The notes under the pieces are model-generated. The model was not told the origin of the DNA. It made no database searches and saw nothing but the letters and a program-made list of their open reading frames with translations. A stretch of DNA of 64,000 nt from Agapetus fuscipes. Lineage: Eukaryota; Arthropoda; Insecta; Trichoptera; Glossosomatidae. The position numbers and the translations under genes were made by a program. The stretch lies in NCBI GenBank assembly GCA_951799405.1, contig OX637333.1, positions 17,545,960 to 17,609,959 on the forward strand, in the 5' to 3' direction. The stretch's first letter is position 1, and each line of letters opens with the position of its first letter. Shown piece by piece: positions 43,105-54,997 of the stretch.

Positions 43105-43352
43105 ATATATAATCTAAGTTGCATAGATGCAATAACATTTATAATTCATATTCAATGCAAGCCCCACGGAGACATGAGTGAGTCCGTGCTTACAAATTCT
43201 GCATGTGTAATTACAAATAAAAATTTCAGCCTCTCATGACCATAAGCCCTACAACTTTTGCCGACCTTTTCAGAAACAGGGGGAACATTTGTTAAGAGAA
43301 TCCATTTTTTGCGATATGGGTATTCAGGCTCATACTTCCCTATAATTCAAGG
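43105..43352 (+). repeat. family D repeat, diverged copy
   Basis: ATAATCTAAGTTGCATAGATGC to TATAATTCAAGGAAT. Shorter pieces of the same repeat follow at 43395-43500, 43508-43590 and 43803-43860. Confidence 0.7.
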
Positions 43353-44476
43353 AATTTGAGTTTAAAAAATCCTTAAACAAAGTTAATCTTAATTTATAAT
43401 ATAAAGTTGCAAAAAAAAGTTCTTAATGATTCAAATTGAATGCATACCCACAAGCTGGCAAATGTCATTTCAAGCTAACTTATAATTGTGGCGCTTGATG
43501 TTTTTAATATTAGAATTTATAATCTAAGTTGCACAGATACAATAACTTTTATAATTCATATTCAATGCATGCCCCTATGGAGACACGATTTTTTTAATCC
43601 ACGATTTCGCAAATCTGTGAATGAAGCACTAATTCAGTTGTACCTTTAATTTGGCAATATAATGTCTGTCTTTTCTTTATAAGCACCTAACTGAAATTAA
43701 CTTATCTCTTACAAATTCTAACACTACAGGTTCTTCAACTGCAAAAAGTGTTTTCAAATTCAACTTAAATGCGTTTTCTATGGATCCAAGATACTCAGAA
43801 CATCTAATCTAATCTAAGTTGCAAAGATATGTTACATTGGAGATTCACATTACATGCACATAACATGAAAAGAGCTCAATTATCTTTTTACCGCCAAAAT
43901 TTATCAAATTACTTCTTAAAGCATTATATTCACATAAAGAAGTTAAGGTAAAAATGATTGCAAAGCCAGACTTAAAACTGCCCGTAGGGCCTAGCAGCCA
44001 ACCGTGCGACAGCACGGTCGGTCTGCTAGTTTTGTTATAAAATATTCACCCCCGTATTCTCGATCAAAACTGACTTAAGTGCCTAACTCAAGTGCTACAC
44101 TAACTCAAGGGTCGACCTTCTGGAGCGTTTTGTTTCACAAATAACAATAAAGTAGTACTTACTTGGTCTAGTGCCCAACTTAGTGGAGATGTACGGCTCA
44201 GTCATTGGCTCTCGAAAAAACCCAGCTCTGTAATTGGTCAGTAACTTCCGACCAATATTCGGCGTACTTCATTCTTATCATTGCCGCTTCTTTCAAATTT
44301 CAATGCCATATCAGCTGTGCATAAAACTTGACAACAAGTAAGTATGTATAACGCACTTACTAATTTAAGTAAACCGTAAGTAAAAAATTGTTTGTTTACA
44401 ATTTCTATTAGTTTTTTAAAATACATTTATGGAATATCCAATGTAAAGTGTTTTGATCGATTTCAGCGCCAAAAAG

Positions 44477-44590
44477 ATGTTGTTTTCTCCAGCGGAAAAG
44501 GAGCTGCTGGTGGCTCTGATTAAAGAAAAACCTGTAATAGAAGATAAAAAAACAGATCGAAGAAATTGTTGGCTTTGCAACCCTCAATGA
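44477..44590 (+). pseudogene. Harbinger Myb/SANT-like protein, N-terminal stub
   Basis: 37 residues: MLFSPAEKELLVALIKEKPV then IEDKKTD. This is the start of the MSANTD-type trihelix protein that Harbinger elements encode beside the transposase, where it helps DNA binding and nuclear import. It is cut off after the first helix. Confidence 0.65.
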
Positions 44591-44630
44591 GCAACGGCAA
44601 AACTGTATACAGAACGACGCATTTTTTCAA

Positions 44631-44852
44631 TCAAAAACGTCTTCTAAATTCTTCCTCTTCGTAATACGTAAATGGGTCTTTACAGTCTCTGATATATTTT
44701 CTTGGGACACTATTTTTGGACAAAACAATGTTATTATACTCGTTGAAGTCGACTTCATCATAAGAATTCATTATTTTATGTAAGTAATTCACAACCAAAC
44801 AAAAACTGTGCTGATGAAATGCGGCGGAATATTTTGACAATTCATCTGTCAT
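44631..44852 (-). pseudogene. Harbinger transposase, N-terminal stub
   Basis: 73 residues, with PRKYIRDCKDPFTYYEEEEF then RRRF at the end. This is the same N-terminal segment that is kept in the element at 14512. It stops exactly where the transposase would continue into RFRFSK. Confidence 0.68.
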
Positions 44853-45525
44853 TGCAGTATGGTCCTAGACCAAACCGGAGAACAAACCCAATTCTGATGG
44901 TCAAACAATGTAAATATACTCGTCAAAACAATTTTAATACACTCGTAAAAATCGTGTTCATAGTAAGAATTCATTTTTTCATGTAAATTCACAATCAAAC
45001 AAAAAATGTGATAACAATGAAATATGACGGAATATTTTGACAGCGCTTAAGCGTTGGCTAATAGGTATACCTGTCGACCTTACTAACCAAAGTGTTAGTT
45101 TTTGGAGCACTTTAGCGTTACTTTTACGTATTGTTCTTGAAATGAATTTCCCCAATCTAAGCGCTAGTTTGCCCTTAAGTTAGTGCTAGTTTTGATCGTG
45201 AATACGGGGGTTAGTCTGTTTTAATGTATGCAAAAATATGTTTCGAACATATGCGAATCATTGAGAATGAATTAAAGTGATGAACTTGTTCTATTTATAT
45301 TAAACCTAAAACAAAATGATATATTTTGGATTTAAATAGATTTTTGTGATTTTTTCGATTTAAAATTTGAGATCACGTAAAGTGTCAACGGTGCTTAATG
45401 TTAATTTTTTCAATATTTTTTTTTTAGTTTACAGAAGGACAACTCATTTTCGTGAAAACCTCGAAAAAAAAATTTCACACCTAATCAATACTTTCTTTTT
45501 AGGCTTCGGCTACATAGAGTTATAA

Positions 45526-45790
45526 AGGTATAGAGATGAAGTCCAGACCAAAATAATGTCGCCTATTTTTTGGACTGAAGCGCTGAACCTCGATCCGCGT
45601 GAAATTGTAATGCTCGGTTTTGCCCTCATTACTTCGTCAGCGCTCGGATCGTTAACATCTCAATAAAAATGGTTTTCTGAGTGAAAGGATGCAAAAATAG
45701 GTCCGAAAAAAATTAAAAAGTGGATGGAATCACATTTCACAAGTAATTTTATGTTTTTTATATGCTTATTAACGTTTTATTTATATTTTG
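45526..45790 (+). repeat. THAP-like first-exon repeat, uninterrupted copy
   Basis: Matches 16683-16900 plus 17198-17250 without the SINE. It has GTCCAGACCAAAATAATGTC, GACTGAAGCGCTGAAC and GTGAAAGGATGCAAAAATAGG. ATGGTTTTCTGAGTG replaces the VCC codons and carries a stop. GGAATCACATTTCACAAG could encode GITFHK, a THAP-like word, in another frame. Confidence 0.55.
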
Positions 45791-45904
45791 AACGAATTAT
45801 TAACAGTCGCGTGCTAGAGGAGCGCGTTCACTAGATAGATAGTGTTCCAGCGTGTGTAAGAAAGGGACAACAGCGCCCAGGGTTGTACTCAAAATAATGA
45901 CATG

Positions 45905-47958
45905 ACTAAATAATGACAATGGACATGCTGTCGGTGGACATTATGTCGGGGGAACATTTTGTCCATGGACATTGTATCGGTGGACATTATGTCGGTGGGA
46001 CATATGTCGGTGGGCATTCTTTCCGTGGACATTCTGTCGGTGGACATTCTGTCGGTTGACATTATGTCGGGTGAACATTTTGTCCATGGACATTGTATCG
46101 TTGGACATTATGTCGGTGGCACATATGTCGGTGGGCATTCTTTCCGTGGACATTCTGTCGGTGGACATTCTGTCGGTTGACATTCTGCCGGTGGACATTT
46201 TGTCGGGGAACATGTTTGTCCGTGGACATTGTATCGGTGGACATTGTGTCGATGGACATTCTATCGGGTAGACATTTTGCCCGTGGACATTGTATCGGTG
46301 GACATTTTGTCGCGTGGACATTGCATCGGAGGACATTATGTCGGTGGACATTTCGTCGCGTGGACATTGTATCGGTGGACATTATGTCGGTGGACATTTT
46401 GTCAGGTGAACATTCTGTCGGGTGAACATTTTGTCCGTGGACATTGTATCAGTGGACATTATGTCGGTGGGACATATGTCAGTGGACATTCTTTCCGTGG
46501 ACATTTTGTGGGTGGACATTTTGTCGCGTGGACATTATGTCGGTGGGACATTATGTCAGTGGACATTCTTTCCGTGAATATTCTGTCGATAGACATTCTG
46601 TCGGTTGACATTCTGCCGGTGGACATTTTGTCGGGGGCCATGTTTGTCGGGGGCCATGTTTGTCCGTGGACATTGTATCGGTGGACATTGTGTTGGTGGA
46701 CATTTTGTCGGGTGGACATTCTGTCGGGTGAACATTTTGTCCGTGGACATTGTATCGGTGGACATTATGTCGGTGAGACATATGTCAGTGGACATTCTTT
46801 CCGTGGACATTTTGTGGGTGTAGTCGGAGGACATGTTTGTCCGTGGATATTGTATCGGTGGACATTGTGTCGGTGGACATTCTGTCGGGTGGACATTTTG
46901 TCCGTGGACATTGTATCGGTGGACATTATGTCGGTGAGACATATGTCAGTGGACATTCTTTCCGTGGACATTTTGTGGGTGGACATTTTGTCGGGGGACA
47001 TGTTTGTCCGTGGATATTGTATCGGTGGACATTGTGTCGGTGGACATTCTGTCGGGTGGACATTTTGTCCGTGGACATTGTATTTGTTTGGTATTTGGTA
47101 TTTGCATTGGTGGGCATTATGTCGGTGGACATTTTGTCGCGGGGACATTCTGTCGTGTGAACATTTTGTCCGTGGACATTGTATCGGTGGACATTATGTC
47201 GGTGGACATTTTGTCGGGTGGACATTCTGTCGGGTGAACATTTTGTCCGTGGGCATTGTATCGGTGCACATTATGTCGGTGGACATTTTGTTGCGTGGAC
47301 ATTTTGTCGCGTGGACATTTTTTCACGTGGACATTTTGTCCGTGGACATTGTGTCGATGCACATTCTGTTGGTTGACATTCTGTCGGGGGACATTTTGTC
47401 GGTGGACATTTTGTCGGGTGGAAATTTTATCAGGGGGACATTTTGTCGCGAGGACATTGTATCGGTGGACATTATGTCGGTGGACATTTTGTCGGGTGGA
47501 CATTCTGTCGGGTGAACATTTTGTCCGTGGGCATTGTATCGGTGCACATTATGTCGGTGGACATTTTGTTGCGTGGACATTTTGTCGCGTGGACATTTTT
47601 TCACGTGGACATTTTGTCCGTGGACATTGTGTCGATGCACATTCTGTTGGTTGACATTCTGTCGGGGGACATTTTGTCGGTGGACATTTTGTCGGGTGGA
47701 AATTTTATCAGGGGGACATTTTGTCCGTGTACATTATGACGGTGGACATTTTGTCGCGTGGACATTTCGTGGCGTGGACATTTTGTCACGTGGACATTTC
47801 GTCCGTGAACATTATGTCGATGGACATTCTGTTGGTGGACATTCTGTCGGTGGACATTTTGTCGGTGGACATTTGGTCGGGTGGAAATTTTGTCGGGGGG
47901 ACATTTTGTCCGTGTACATTATGTCGGTGGACATTCTATCAATGTACATTTTATCGTC
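45905..47958. repeat. 2-kb minisatellite, 15-16-bp unit
   Basis: About 130 units of GGACATTTTGTCGGT with variants (ATTCTGTCGGTGG, ATTGTATCGGTGG, CATATGTCGGTGG). Units combine into higher-order blocks, for example a 121-bp block at 45957/46078 and a 278-bp block at 47178/47456 that is almost identical. Long open frames on both strands (up to 428 codons, VDILSG-type repeats) are by-products of the repeat. Confidence 0.92.
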
Positions 47959-48655
47959 GCACCGATTAATTTTACTCGTCCCGTAACCATATACAAGTTA
48001 TATTTTGATTTTAAATAATTAAATATGAAAATCTTTTTTGTTTTTATTATTTATTCGTACCCTGAATCGGCTCTGGTAATATTTTTTTGCCAGGGCGATC
48101 TGTGACCGTTTTGATCGTAAAAGTTCTGTACACAAATGGATTTTGGTGTCATTGGTTTGAACTAATCATATAACATCGCGTAAAAACCATATATGTGTGT
48201 ACAGAAATTTATGCCCATTCGTTTCATAACACCCATTGGTACATCGTGTCGGCAGAGCAAGACAAAGATATACTGTCTTCGCATACAATGTAAAAAACAT
48301 CTGTCAGATGGACAATAAAGTATTCAACACAAACGTGCCCGGCTCAAGATGCAAAAAATGATTTTTTTGTGTACTACATGTGTAGACACTGTGTGACCAA
48401 TATTTGAATTTGTCATTTGACCCTTCTAGAGTTGGCTCCATATTTCGTCTTTTCTTTTGTATGGAACACGTAGTCTATTTCTTAATATGTCAATGTTCGG
48501 CTAGCAAGAAAGTAAAAATGTTTGCAATGGCACTCCTGGAGTGTGGTTTAGTTTTCATAGTTTTTTTCGGCTCATCCTCTTCAAATTATTAGTAAGTACA
48601 TTATTTTAGCAGTAGGTATCCACCATCACCATCGGCGCTACAACCCGGTGTGGGT
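47959..48655. other. spacer, nothing recognised
   Basis: AT-rich sequence between the minisatellite and the LINE 3' end. No ORF or repeat that I recognise. Confidence 0.45.
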
Positions 48656-49366
48656 GTTTATTTATTTATTTAACAAATATATGTATGACTGACAGTGAGA
48701 CACCAAAACGTCACAATACATATAACATGGCATACATACGAGAACAATATACAGATCCACAGATACATTATTCTACGCATCCATACGTCGTTCTAATATA
48801 CATACAGACTCAGATAGTAAGCGATCCACACCAGTTGTAAATATATCCAGGTGTGGGGCTGAGGAGGCCAGAGTATTGAGCAGCGACAGCGCACGCACTA
48901 CCCAAGACTGACGGAGAACATTGGTTCGGCAGGCGGGAATCATGAAAAGATCATGTCTTCTTGCTCTATTATAATTGCTGGGGGCGTAAAGCTGTAGAGT
49001 CCGTCCCAGCAGTGGCGAGCAATCAATTTTTCCACGAAGTATGTTAATTATAAATTTCAGTTTGGCCATATCTCGTCTCAACTCTAATGAATAGAATCCG
49101 AGATGACCTTGAAGAAACTTTGTGGGGTATAAGAAGGGATAATACCCAAAGTTGCTTTTATAGAGGTGCCTTAAAAATGCTTTTTGCACCTGTTCTAAAA
49201 TCAGAATATAATAGGACTCATGAGGACTCCATAGGACGCTATTCGTCTCAAGGATATTGCGCACCAGGGCCGCATATAGTGTTTTGGTGGCAGCACAGGA
49301 AAGGGCAGTGGAGTTTCTGATAACAAAGCCCAGTCTTTGGTACGCCATGTCTCATGTTGGGTGTGC
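48656..49366 (-). pseudogene. LINE ORF2 C-terminal half (3' part of a split LINE)
   Basis: 191-codon frame from MAYQRLGFVIRNSTALSC through TLYAALVRNILETNSVLWSP to LLSESVCILERRMDA, typical of the region after the RT domain. The 3' end shows TTTATTTATTTATTT on the plus strand. Its RT half lies at 50258-51583; a frameshift sits just before the first methionine. Confidence 0.85.
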
Positions 49367-50257
49367 GCTCTAAATAGTTATTTATGCCACTGCCAAGTAA
49401 TGATAGTCTTTTTAACACGAGTGCTAGTTTGCACAATAGAAAGCACGAGTGTTACAAAGACTAATTACGTGCAGTGGCATACAATACTTTTTCTACGACC
49501 AGAAGTAAATAAAACCTTACCTTTGTCAAAACGTGTGATTTATCATTCCCTTCGATTATCTAATCTAACCTAAGTTGTAAAAATAAATTATATTTAGGTT
49601 TCATATTGAATTCATGCCCACAAGCCGACACATATGTATAAGGTCGCGCTTTTACATCCTGCATATAAGCTTAAACATTCAAACCCAAAACTCAAATAAA
49701 CATATGCCCTGCAGTTGTATTGGCAGGTGAACCAAATTTGTACAGCATAGGTGATCAACCTCATACTCACCTATTAACCAAGTAACTTTTTGAGTTTGTT
49801 TATTTTTTGCGGTGAAATTTTTTGTATTGTTTTCCTTTCAAGCCTTTTATTTTCCATTGAAAAAAGGAAAGCTTTATTTGGAGCAATCCGATAAATAAAT
49901 TCGATAAATTTTAGCATTATTAACAATTTTTATTTGACTCTACACATAAAATATACTTATTTATTTTCATCTGAACAGGGCTGAAAGTCTCATCACCACG
50001 GTAATTCCTACCTACCGAATATCACTAATATTGTATGAAGCCTAATCAGCTGATCGCTTGCGGCCATCTTGGATTGACAGGTCTTCATACCCCCATACAA
50101 GGTTGACATTTGAAATTAAAAAATGGTTCCAATTCTGACAATGCGCATGCGCACATGTTCATTTTAACACGGTTACCGGTTGCATAATGTAACATTATGC
50201 AACGGGTGTAGAAATGTATGGCATTGTGATTGCGTTAGCCGTTTTGTAATTAGTAAA
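49367..50257. other. foreign DNA splitting the LINE
   Basis: 891 bp between the two LINE halves. It contains an imperfect hairpin (49386-49478, arms GCCACTGC..TAGTCTTT..TAACAC), a family D copy (49560-49785) and a perfect 25-bp palindrome GTTGCATAATGTAACATTATGCAAC (50179-50203). Borders have no clear target duplication. Confidence 0.55.
49560..49785 (+). repeat. family D repeat, diverged copy
   Basis: TCTAACCTAAGTTGTAAAAATA to ACTCACCTATTAACCAAG, with a deletion where the GCCGACCTTCC segment should be. Confidence 0.65.
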
Positions 50258-51583
50258 TTACCAAATGGGAGTAGAAAAATTTAGTTGTGCATCAAATAAT
50301 GTGCCCAAATCTCGAATTTCGTGCACTCTTTCAATATGATCACCATCTATTAGATAATGATGATTAATCGGTGAGTGTAATCGGCAGTACGACATAATTT
50401 GGCATTTTTTGTGGTTGAAGAACAATTTGTTATCAATGCTCCATTGGTAAACTGCATCGATGTCGTTTTGCAGAGATAAAGTGTCGGAGTAACACCGTAT
50501 GGTTTTAAAAAATTTCACGTCATCTGCAAACAGTAAAATATCTGAGCTAGAGATGACGCTTGGTAGGTCATTAATAAATAGCACAAAAAGAAAAGTGCCT
50601 AAGTTTGAACCCTGACTTATGCCAGAGCGTTTCAGATATGGGTCAGACATGTACTGTCCATATTTAACGAATTGCATTCGGTCTGATAGATAGCTAGCAA
50701 AAAGTTTAAGTAACTTCGGAACAAATCCCATAGTGCCTAGTTTTATGAGTAGTATGTCATTGTCAATCCTATCAAAGGCCTTCTGATAATCCAAATATAC
50801 TACATCTACCTGGTTCTTAGAGTCTAGTTCATGGGACAATATATCAATGAGAATCCCTAAATTTGTTGTAACTGATCTCTGCGGTAAGAATGCGTGTTGG
50901 TTGGCAGTGATAAACGGTAAGCATTGAGGCAGTAGTTTGTCGTGCAGTATCATTTCAAATATCTTTGCCAGTGCACAAAGTATGGCAATGGGTCTATAAT
51001 TTTCAACTTTACTTTTTTGACCAGATTTGTGAATAGGGACAACACGAGACTTTTTCCAAGTTGCGGGATAGATGCCCGTCTGTAGCACCGAGTTAAAAAT
51101 ATAAAGGAGGGGTTCAATTAATTGGTCGAGGCATCCTTTGATGAAAAATGAGGTTATGGCATCGGGACCTGCGGAAGAACTAGGCTTCAGCTTATTCACC
51201 ACCTTTCTAACATCGATCTCATCTATGGAGTGAACATTAACAATCCGACTATCTCCCGGAGTGCTGGTGTTAGCCATAGTTGGGTTAAGGGTTGGGACAT
51301 TTGGTAAAAATACCGACTGGAAATGCTCAGCAAACGCTGCAGCAGCATCAATTACTTCACACTCATTATCGTCATACGTACCTTTGGTTTCCAAGCCTCC
51401 TCGATTTCGTAACATATTGACAAAGTTCCAAAATTTGGAGGGGTTCTTTTTAAGTTCAAGTGAAATTTCCTGAGCGTATTGTTTATGGGCGTTTGTAATA
51501 CTGACTTTTATCTTAACGACGCTGTCCCAATATTTTCGAACAGTTGCTGAAATTCGCCGTTTTTTAGTGTTTTCGAGGTTTAT
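50258..51583 (-). pseudogene. LINE ORF2 reverse transcriptase (5' part of a split LINE)
   Basis: Open from LENTKKRRISATVRKYWD (about 51583) to NFSTPIW at 50258. RT motifs are NYRPIAILCALAK, YLDYQKAFDRI, SGISQGSNLGTFLF and LLFADDVKFF. The endonuclease is missing (5' truncation) and the frame ends at the insertion border. It is a different family from the LINE at 20660. Confidence 0.87.
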
Positions 51584-52628
51584 TTATGTATATTATTAAC
51601 GACAATAATGAATTTTGATGCTTAGAAATAGAAAATGGCAAGTATTAACTTTAATTATTTTATATTAAAATTAAAATAAAAGCTCAATTTAAAATACTAA
51701 AAATTAAATACGGGAAGTCGATTACGCATTTCTACAAAAAAGGCATTTTTGAACTCTCATTAACTAGTACATACGTCAATTTTTTGTATTTTAAATGTTC
51801 TACAATATTGTAGAAAATATTGTTGTTAACAATGCTAATTGACGATTTTTTTTGTTTTTTGTAAATTGAAAGTAAAATCAACACTTTTAGGAACCCCAAA
51901 AATGTGCCGTAAATATAAATTTTTAGTGCTCAAAAACTAGCTTTTCTGTTTTGTTTTCTGTTTTTTCTTACTGTTATAATCAAAGTTCACATAATAATCT
52001 GTTGGTTTCTGTATATATTAATAATTACAATCATTTTCTGTATTTTATTAAGATTTTTAAAAGATGACTTAAATTTGCCCAAATACAAGCGGAAAATAAT
52101 TCAGTGTGAGATGGATCGTTGACGGGAGAGCACGCTTGTCGTTTCTGCGGAAAAAAAATATGACTTAAAATCAAAATGCCGATATGCAAGAGTAAAAAAA
52201 AACCTCAGCTATGTTTTAAAAGGTGTTTATGTACAAAATATATATAAATTAAAAAGGTAAATCAACTTTAACTTTGTATCAAAGCGATATTTCGTACTTT
52301 TACATTCTCTCTCGGAGATCTCCCGCGTATCACAGTGAGTGAAGTAACTTTGAAAGTGCGTAATGTCAATACATATTACATAGTATCGTATTATCAAATG
52401 CAATATGTTTTAAATATTTTTTGTAAATCTCTGATAATTCACTGCTAGACATAGGTCTCCAGTATATGCTTTTACTTTTACATGACATTTCATATCGAAA
52501 ACATATTTAGGAAACAAAAAGGAAGTCCCGCATCCCAATTGTCCCAAAAACCTAAAATTGAGATTGATTAGGAATTGAACCATAAACAGATACTTGTCAA
52601 TAATTATTAACTTTTATAGTTATATCTA
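51584..52628. other. spacer, nothing recognised
   Basis: Very AT-rich, without ORFs or repeats that I recognise, up to the poly(T) run at 52629. Confidence 0.45.
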
Positions 52629-53545
52629 ATTTTTTTTTTTTTAAATAGTTTATTCAACAAAACAGGAAAATACATTAAAATATATAAAACAATAATAAAA
52701 ATATATACAATTGATGTTGTACCTTCCCAATTACAATGTTGACATTAAATATAAGTATTAAAAATAAAAAGAATATAAAAAAGAATATAAATATAAATAC
52801 TAATGACAATATGATATTTTTTCATACAATGTTGACATTAAATATAAGTATTAAAATAAAAAAAATAAAAAAAGAATATAAATATCAATACTAATGATAG
52901 TAAGATATTTTTCCTTTTTTTTTTCAAACACAAAATATAAAATATAAAAACCTATTAAAATAATCATGATAACCGTAATGACACCAAACAATAAAAGATA
53001 AAAACAGAATTACATATATCAAATCAGCCTTACATTCACTTGAACATGCCAATATTTTCAATTATAATTTTAATTTTTCCCACTCACTAATACCTACACA
53101 CTGAAATTCTAGTCAAAATTCATTATATTTCATGAACACGTTTCTATTATTATTACAATTACAATTATTATTATTATTATTATTATTTTACATCATTAAT
53201 CAAGAATTAAGGGCAAAGTATGGCCGTCGTTAACTTTTTCAAAGTATTGGTCGATTGGTAAAAAATATCCAGTTCACTAAACTTTTCATTGAACAACCGC
53301 GAAGCTCTCAAGAGGAATGAGTTTCCGTATGAATTTGTTTTGTGAGACGGAATATAGAGCTGGATTTTGGTGTTTCTTGACGTCATCCTAGGCACTCGGA
53401 TTCCCACTTCAGACAGGAGTTCGGAGCAAGACACGTTACCCCGGATGAGTTTGAATAGGAACATTAGGTCCAGAATACTCCGTCTCGCTTGGAGCGAAAA
53501 CAAACCATAGTGTTGCAGCGCCGTATGATAGTCGGCATAATAACG
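52629..53545 (-). mobile_element. LINE 3' end with poly(A)
   Basis: A T-run at 52629-52642 is the poly(A) end. The AT-rich 3' UTR contains a tandem duplication of about 90 bp (52735-52825 and 52827-52910, core GTTGACATTAAATATAAGTA). 53207-53545 encodes the last ~110 residues of an ORF2: YGLFSLQARRSILDLMFLFK, ELLSEVGIRVPRM and NSFLLRASRLFN. The rest is missing. Confidence 0.78.
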
Positions 53546-53639
53546 CCATATTTTCAGTAGGCATGGCCAGAATCTTTATAGAGTCTCTTCCACTTATTCT
53601 TATCTTTGCATCTATATATAAATAGTCTACAACGAAGTT

Positions 53640-53745
53640 TTATTAACAGTTAAGATTCATATTAGAGACATACTTACAATCAAAATTATGTATGTGTGTG
53701 CATACACATGCTGTATGTGTAATTACAAAAAAAACAAATTGACAT
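53640..53745 (+). repeat. family D fragment
   Basis: TAAGATTCATATTAGAGACATACTTAC and CATACACATGCTGTATGTGTAATTACAA are the D core. It adjoins the 3' end of the RTE piece, as at 13.7 kb. Confidence 0.55.
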
Positions 53746-53821
53746 AAATGATAGTTTGGTATCAGCATGTTGTAGTATAAGGTTAGGTTACAGCTGTAAC
53801 TGTAACTCTGTCGCCATTCCG

Positions 53822-54451
53822 CTAGGGGTGGCCAGAGCCTTTGCAGAGCTGCCTCCATTTTTTCCTATCCTTACATACCTCTTTAAATTCATTCAAATCC
53901 ATCACCTTTTTCATGCATTTTCTTCTTTTATGGTCACTTTGTATATCCCATTCTTTCACAATCTCCCCAATCTGATCACTCCATACTTTTCTCGGTCATC
54001 CCTTCCCTCTTTTTCCTTTCACACTTTCTTTGTATACATACTTTGTCAGTCTATCATCATTCATTCTTTCCACATGCCCAAACCATCTCATCACATTCTT
54101 TTGTACCTTAACTTTCACATCCTCTTTCAAATTACATTCTTTTTTTACCCATTCATTCCTAACTCTATCCCTCAGAGTTTTTCCTGTCATGCTTCTCAAA
54201 TGCTTCATTTCCACCGTACATACTTTACTCATTTCGCTATCGTTCACTGTCCATACTTCACTTCCATACATCAAAGTCGGTAACAATATGCCATTGTGTA
54301 CTGCCATTCTCAGATCCATCGTCAATCGCTTGTTCTTTGCTATTCTTCCTATTGCACCGACCAATTGCTTTCCGCGCAGTGTAAACAAACCAAGATGTTG
54401 TAAACAAATCTTTATCTCACATGCCAGTTTTGAAAAATGTATTGGATTCAT
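53822..54451 (-). pseudogene. RTE LINE ORF2 C-terminus, one stop
   Basis: Reads LPTLMYGSEVWTVNDSEMSK, VEMKHLRSMTGKTLRDRVRN and RWFGHVERMNDDRLTK, then KGKRGKG, a TGA stop at a conserved arginine, PRKVWSDQIGEIVKEWDIQS and CKDRKKWRQLCKGSGHP. One point change (CGA to TGA) interrupts an otherwise open frame. It is 5' truncated. Confidence 0.86.
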
Positions 54452-54906
54452 TCTGTAACTGAATATTAATAATTTGTAGGTTGTTGTTGTATTTGTAACT
54501 AAAAAACTAATAAAGATTTAAAAAAAACACTGTTTTTTTTCTACATGTTGTTTTTATTTATGTAAATTATTATGTGCAACTGTGGCCGTTTTATCCCCGA
54601 ATGTGAATCATTGGCATATGTAAACATTTTTGATTCTGACGACACCAACTAGGGCTTACTCGAGACTCGCCCAGTTGTGTGCCGGAGCACCAGCTCTGAT
54701 TCAAGGGAATAAAACTCCGATGATCAATGGTCAGCTGCTACTAATTTATTCAGTCATTGATTTCTCCTTTTATAGTGCAAAGTCGTACATACTTTTTCCT
54801 TTTTAGGCGACCACAATAATTATATAAATCTAGAAATTTCCTTGCAATGTTTCACATTTAACAATAATTCTTGAAATATCTCATCAGCACATTCCATCTT
54901 ATACGT
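54452..54906. other. spacer, nothing recognised
   Basis: No gene or element identified before the hAT MITE. Confidence 0.4.
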
Positions 54907-54997
54907 CAGCGTTTTTCAACCTGTGGGTCGCGACTCCCTGGGGGGTCGCGGAACCTCTGTAGAGGGGTCGCGTCATGAAAAAGGTTGAAAAACACTG
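54907..54997. mobile_element. hAT MITE, 91 bp, SPIN-like
   Basis: Inverted ends CAGCGTTTTTCAACC and CAGTGTTTTTCAACC. The 8-bp flanks TTATACGT and TTATACAT differ at one base, as expected for a hAT target duplication. CAACCTGTGGGTCGCGACTCC resembles the start of SPIN-type hAT elements as I remember them. Confidence 0.85.

Larger units (their letters stand above)
44049..45210. mobile_element. PIF/Harbinger derivative with both ORF starts
   Basis: 1162 bp with inverted ends CCCCCGTATTCTCGATCAAA and CCCCCGTATTCACGATCAAA. Flanking trinucleotides are TCA and TTA, close to the TWA target of this superfamily. Inside, a Myb/SANT-like start on the plus strand and a transposase start on the minus strand face each other, with their 3' parts deleted. 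Confidence 0.82.

Noticed and set aside
46229..47515. 428-codon plus-strand frame and matching minus-strand frames
   Set aside because: They are translations of the 15-16-bp minisatellite, are open in several frames on both strands and have no non-repeat sequence.
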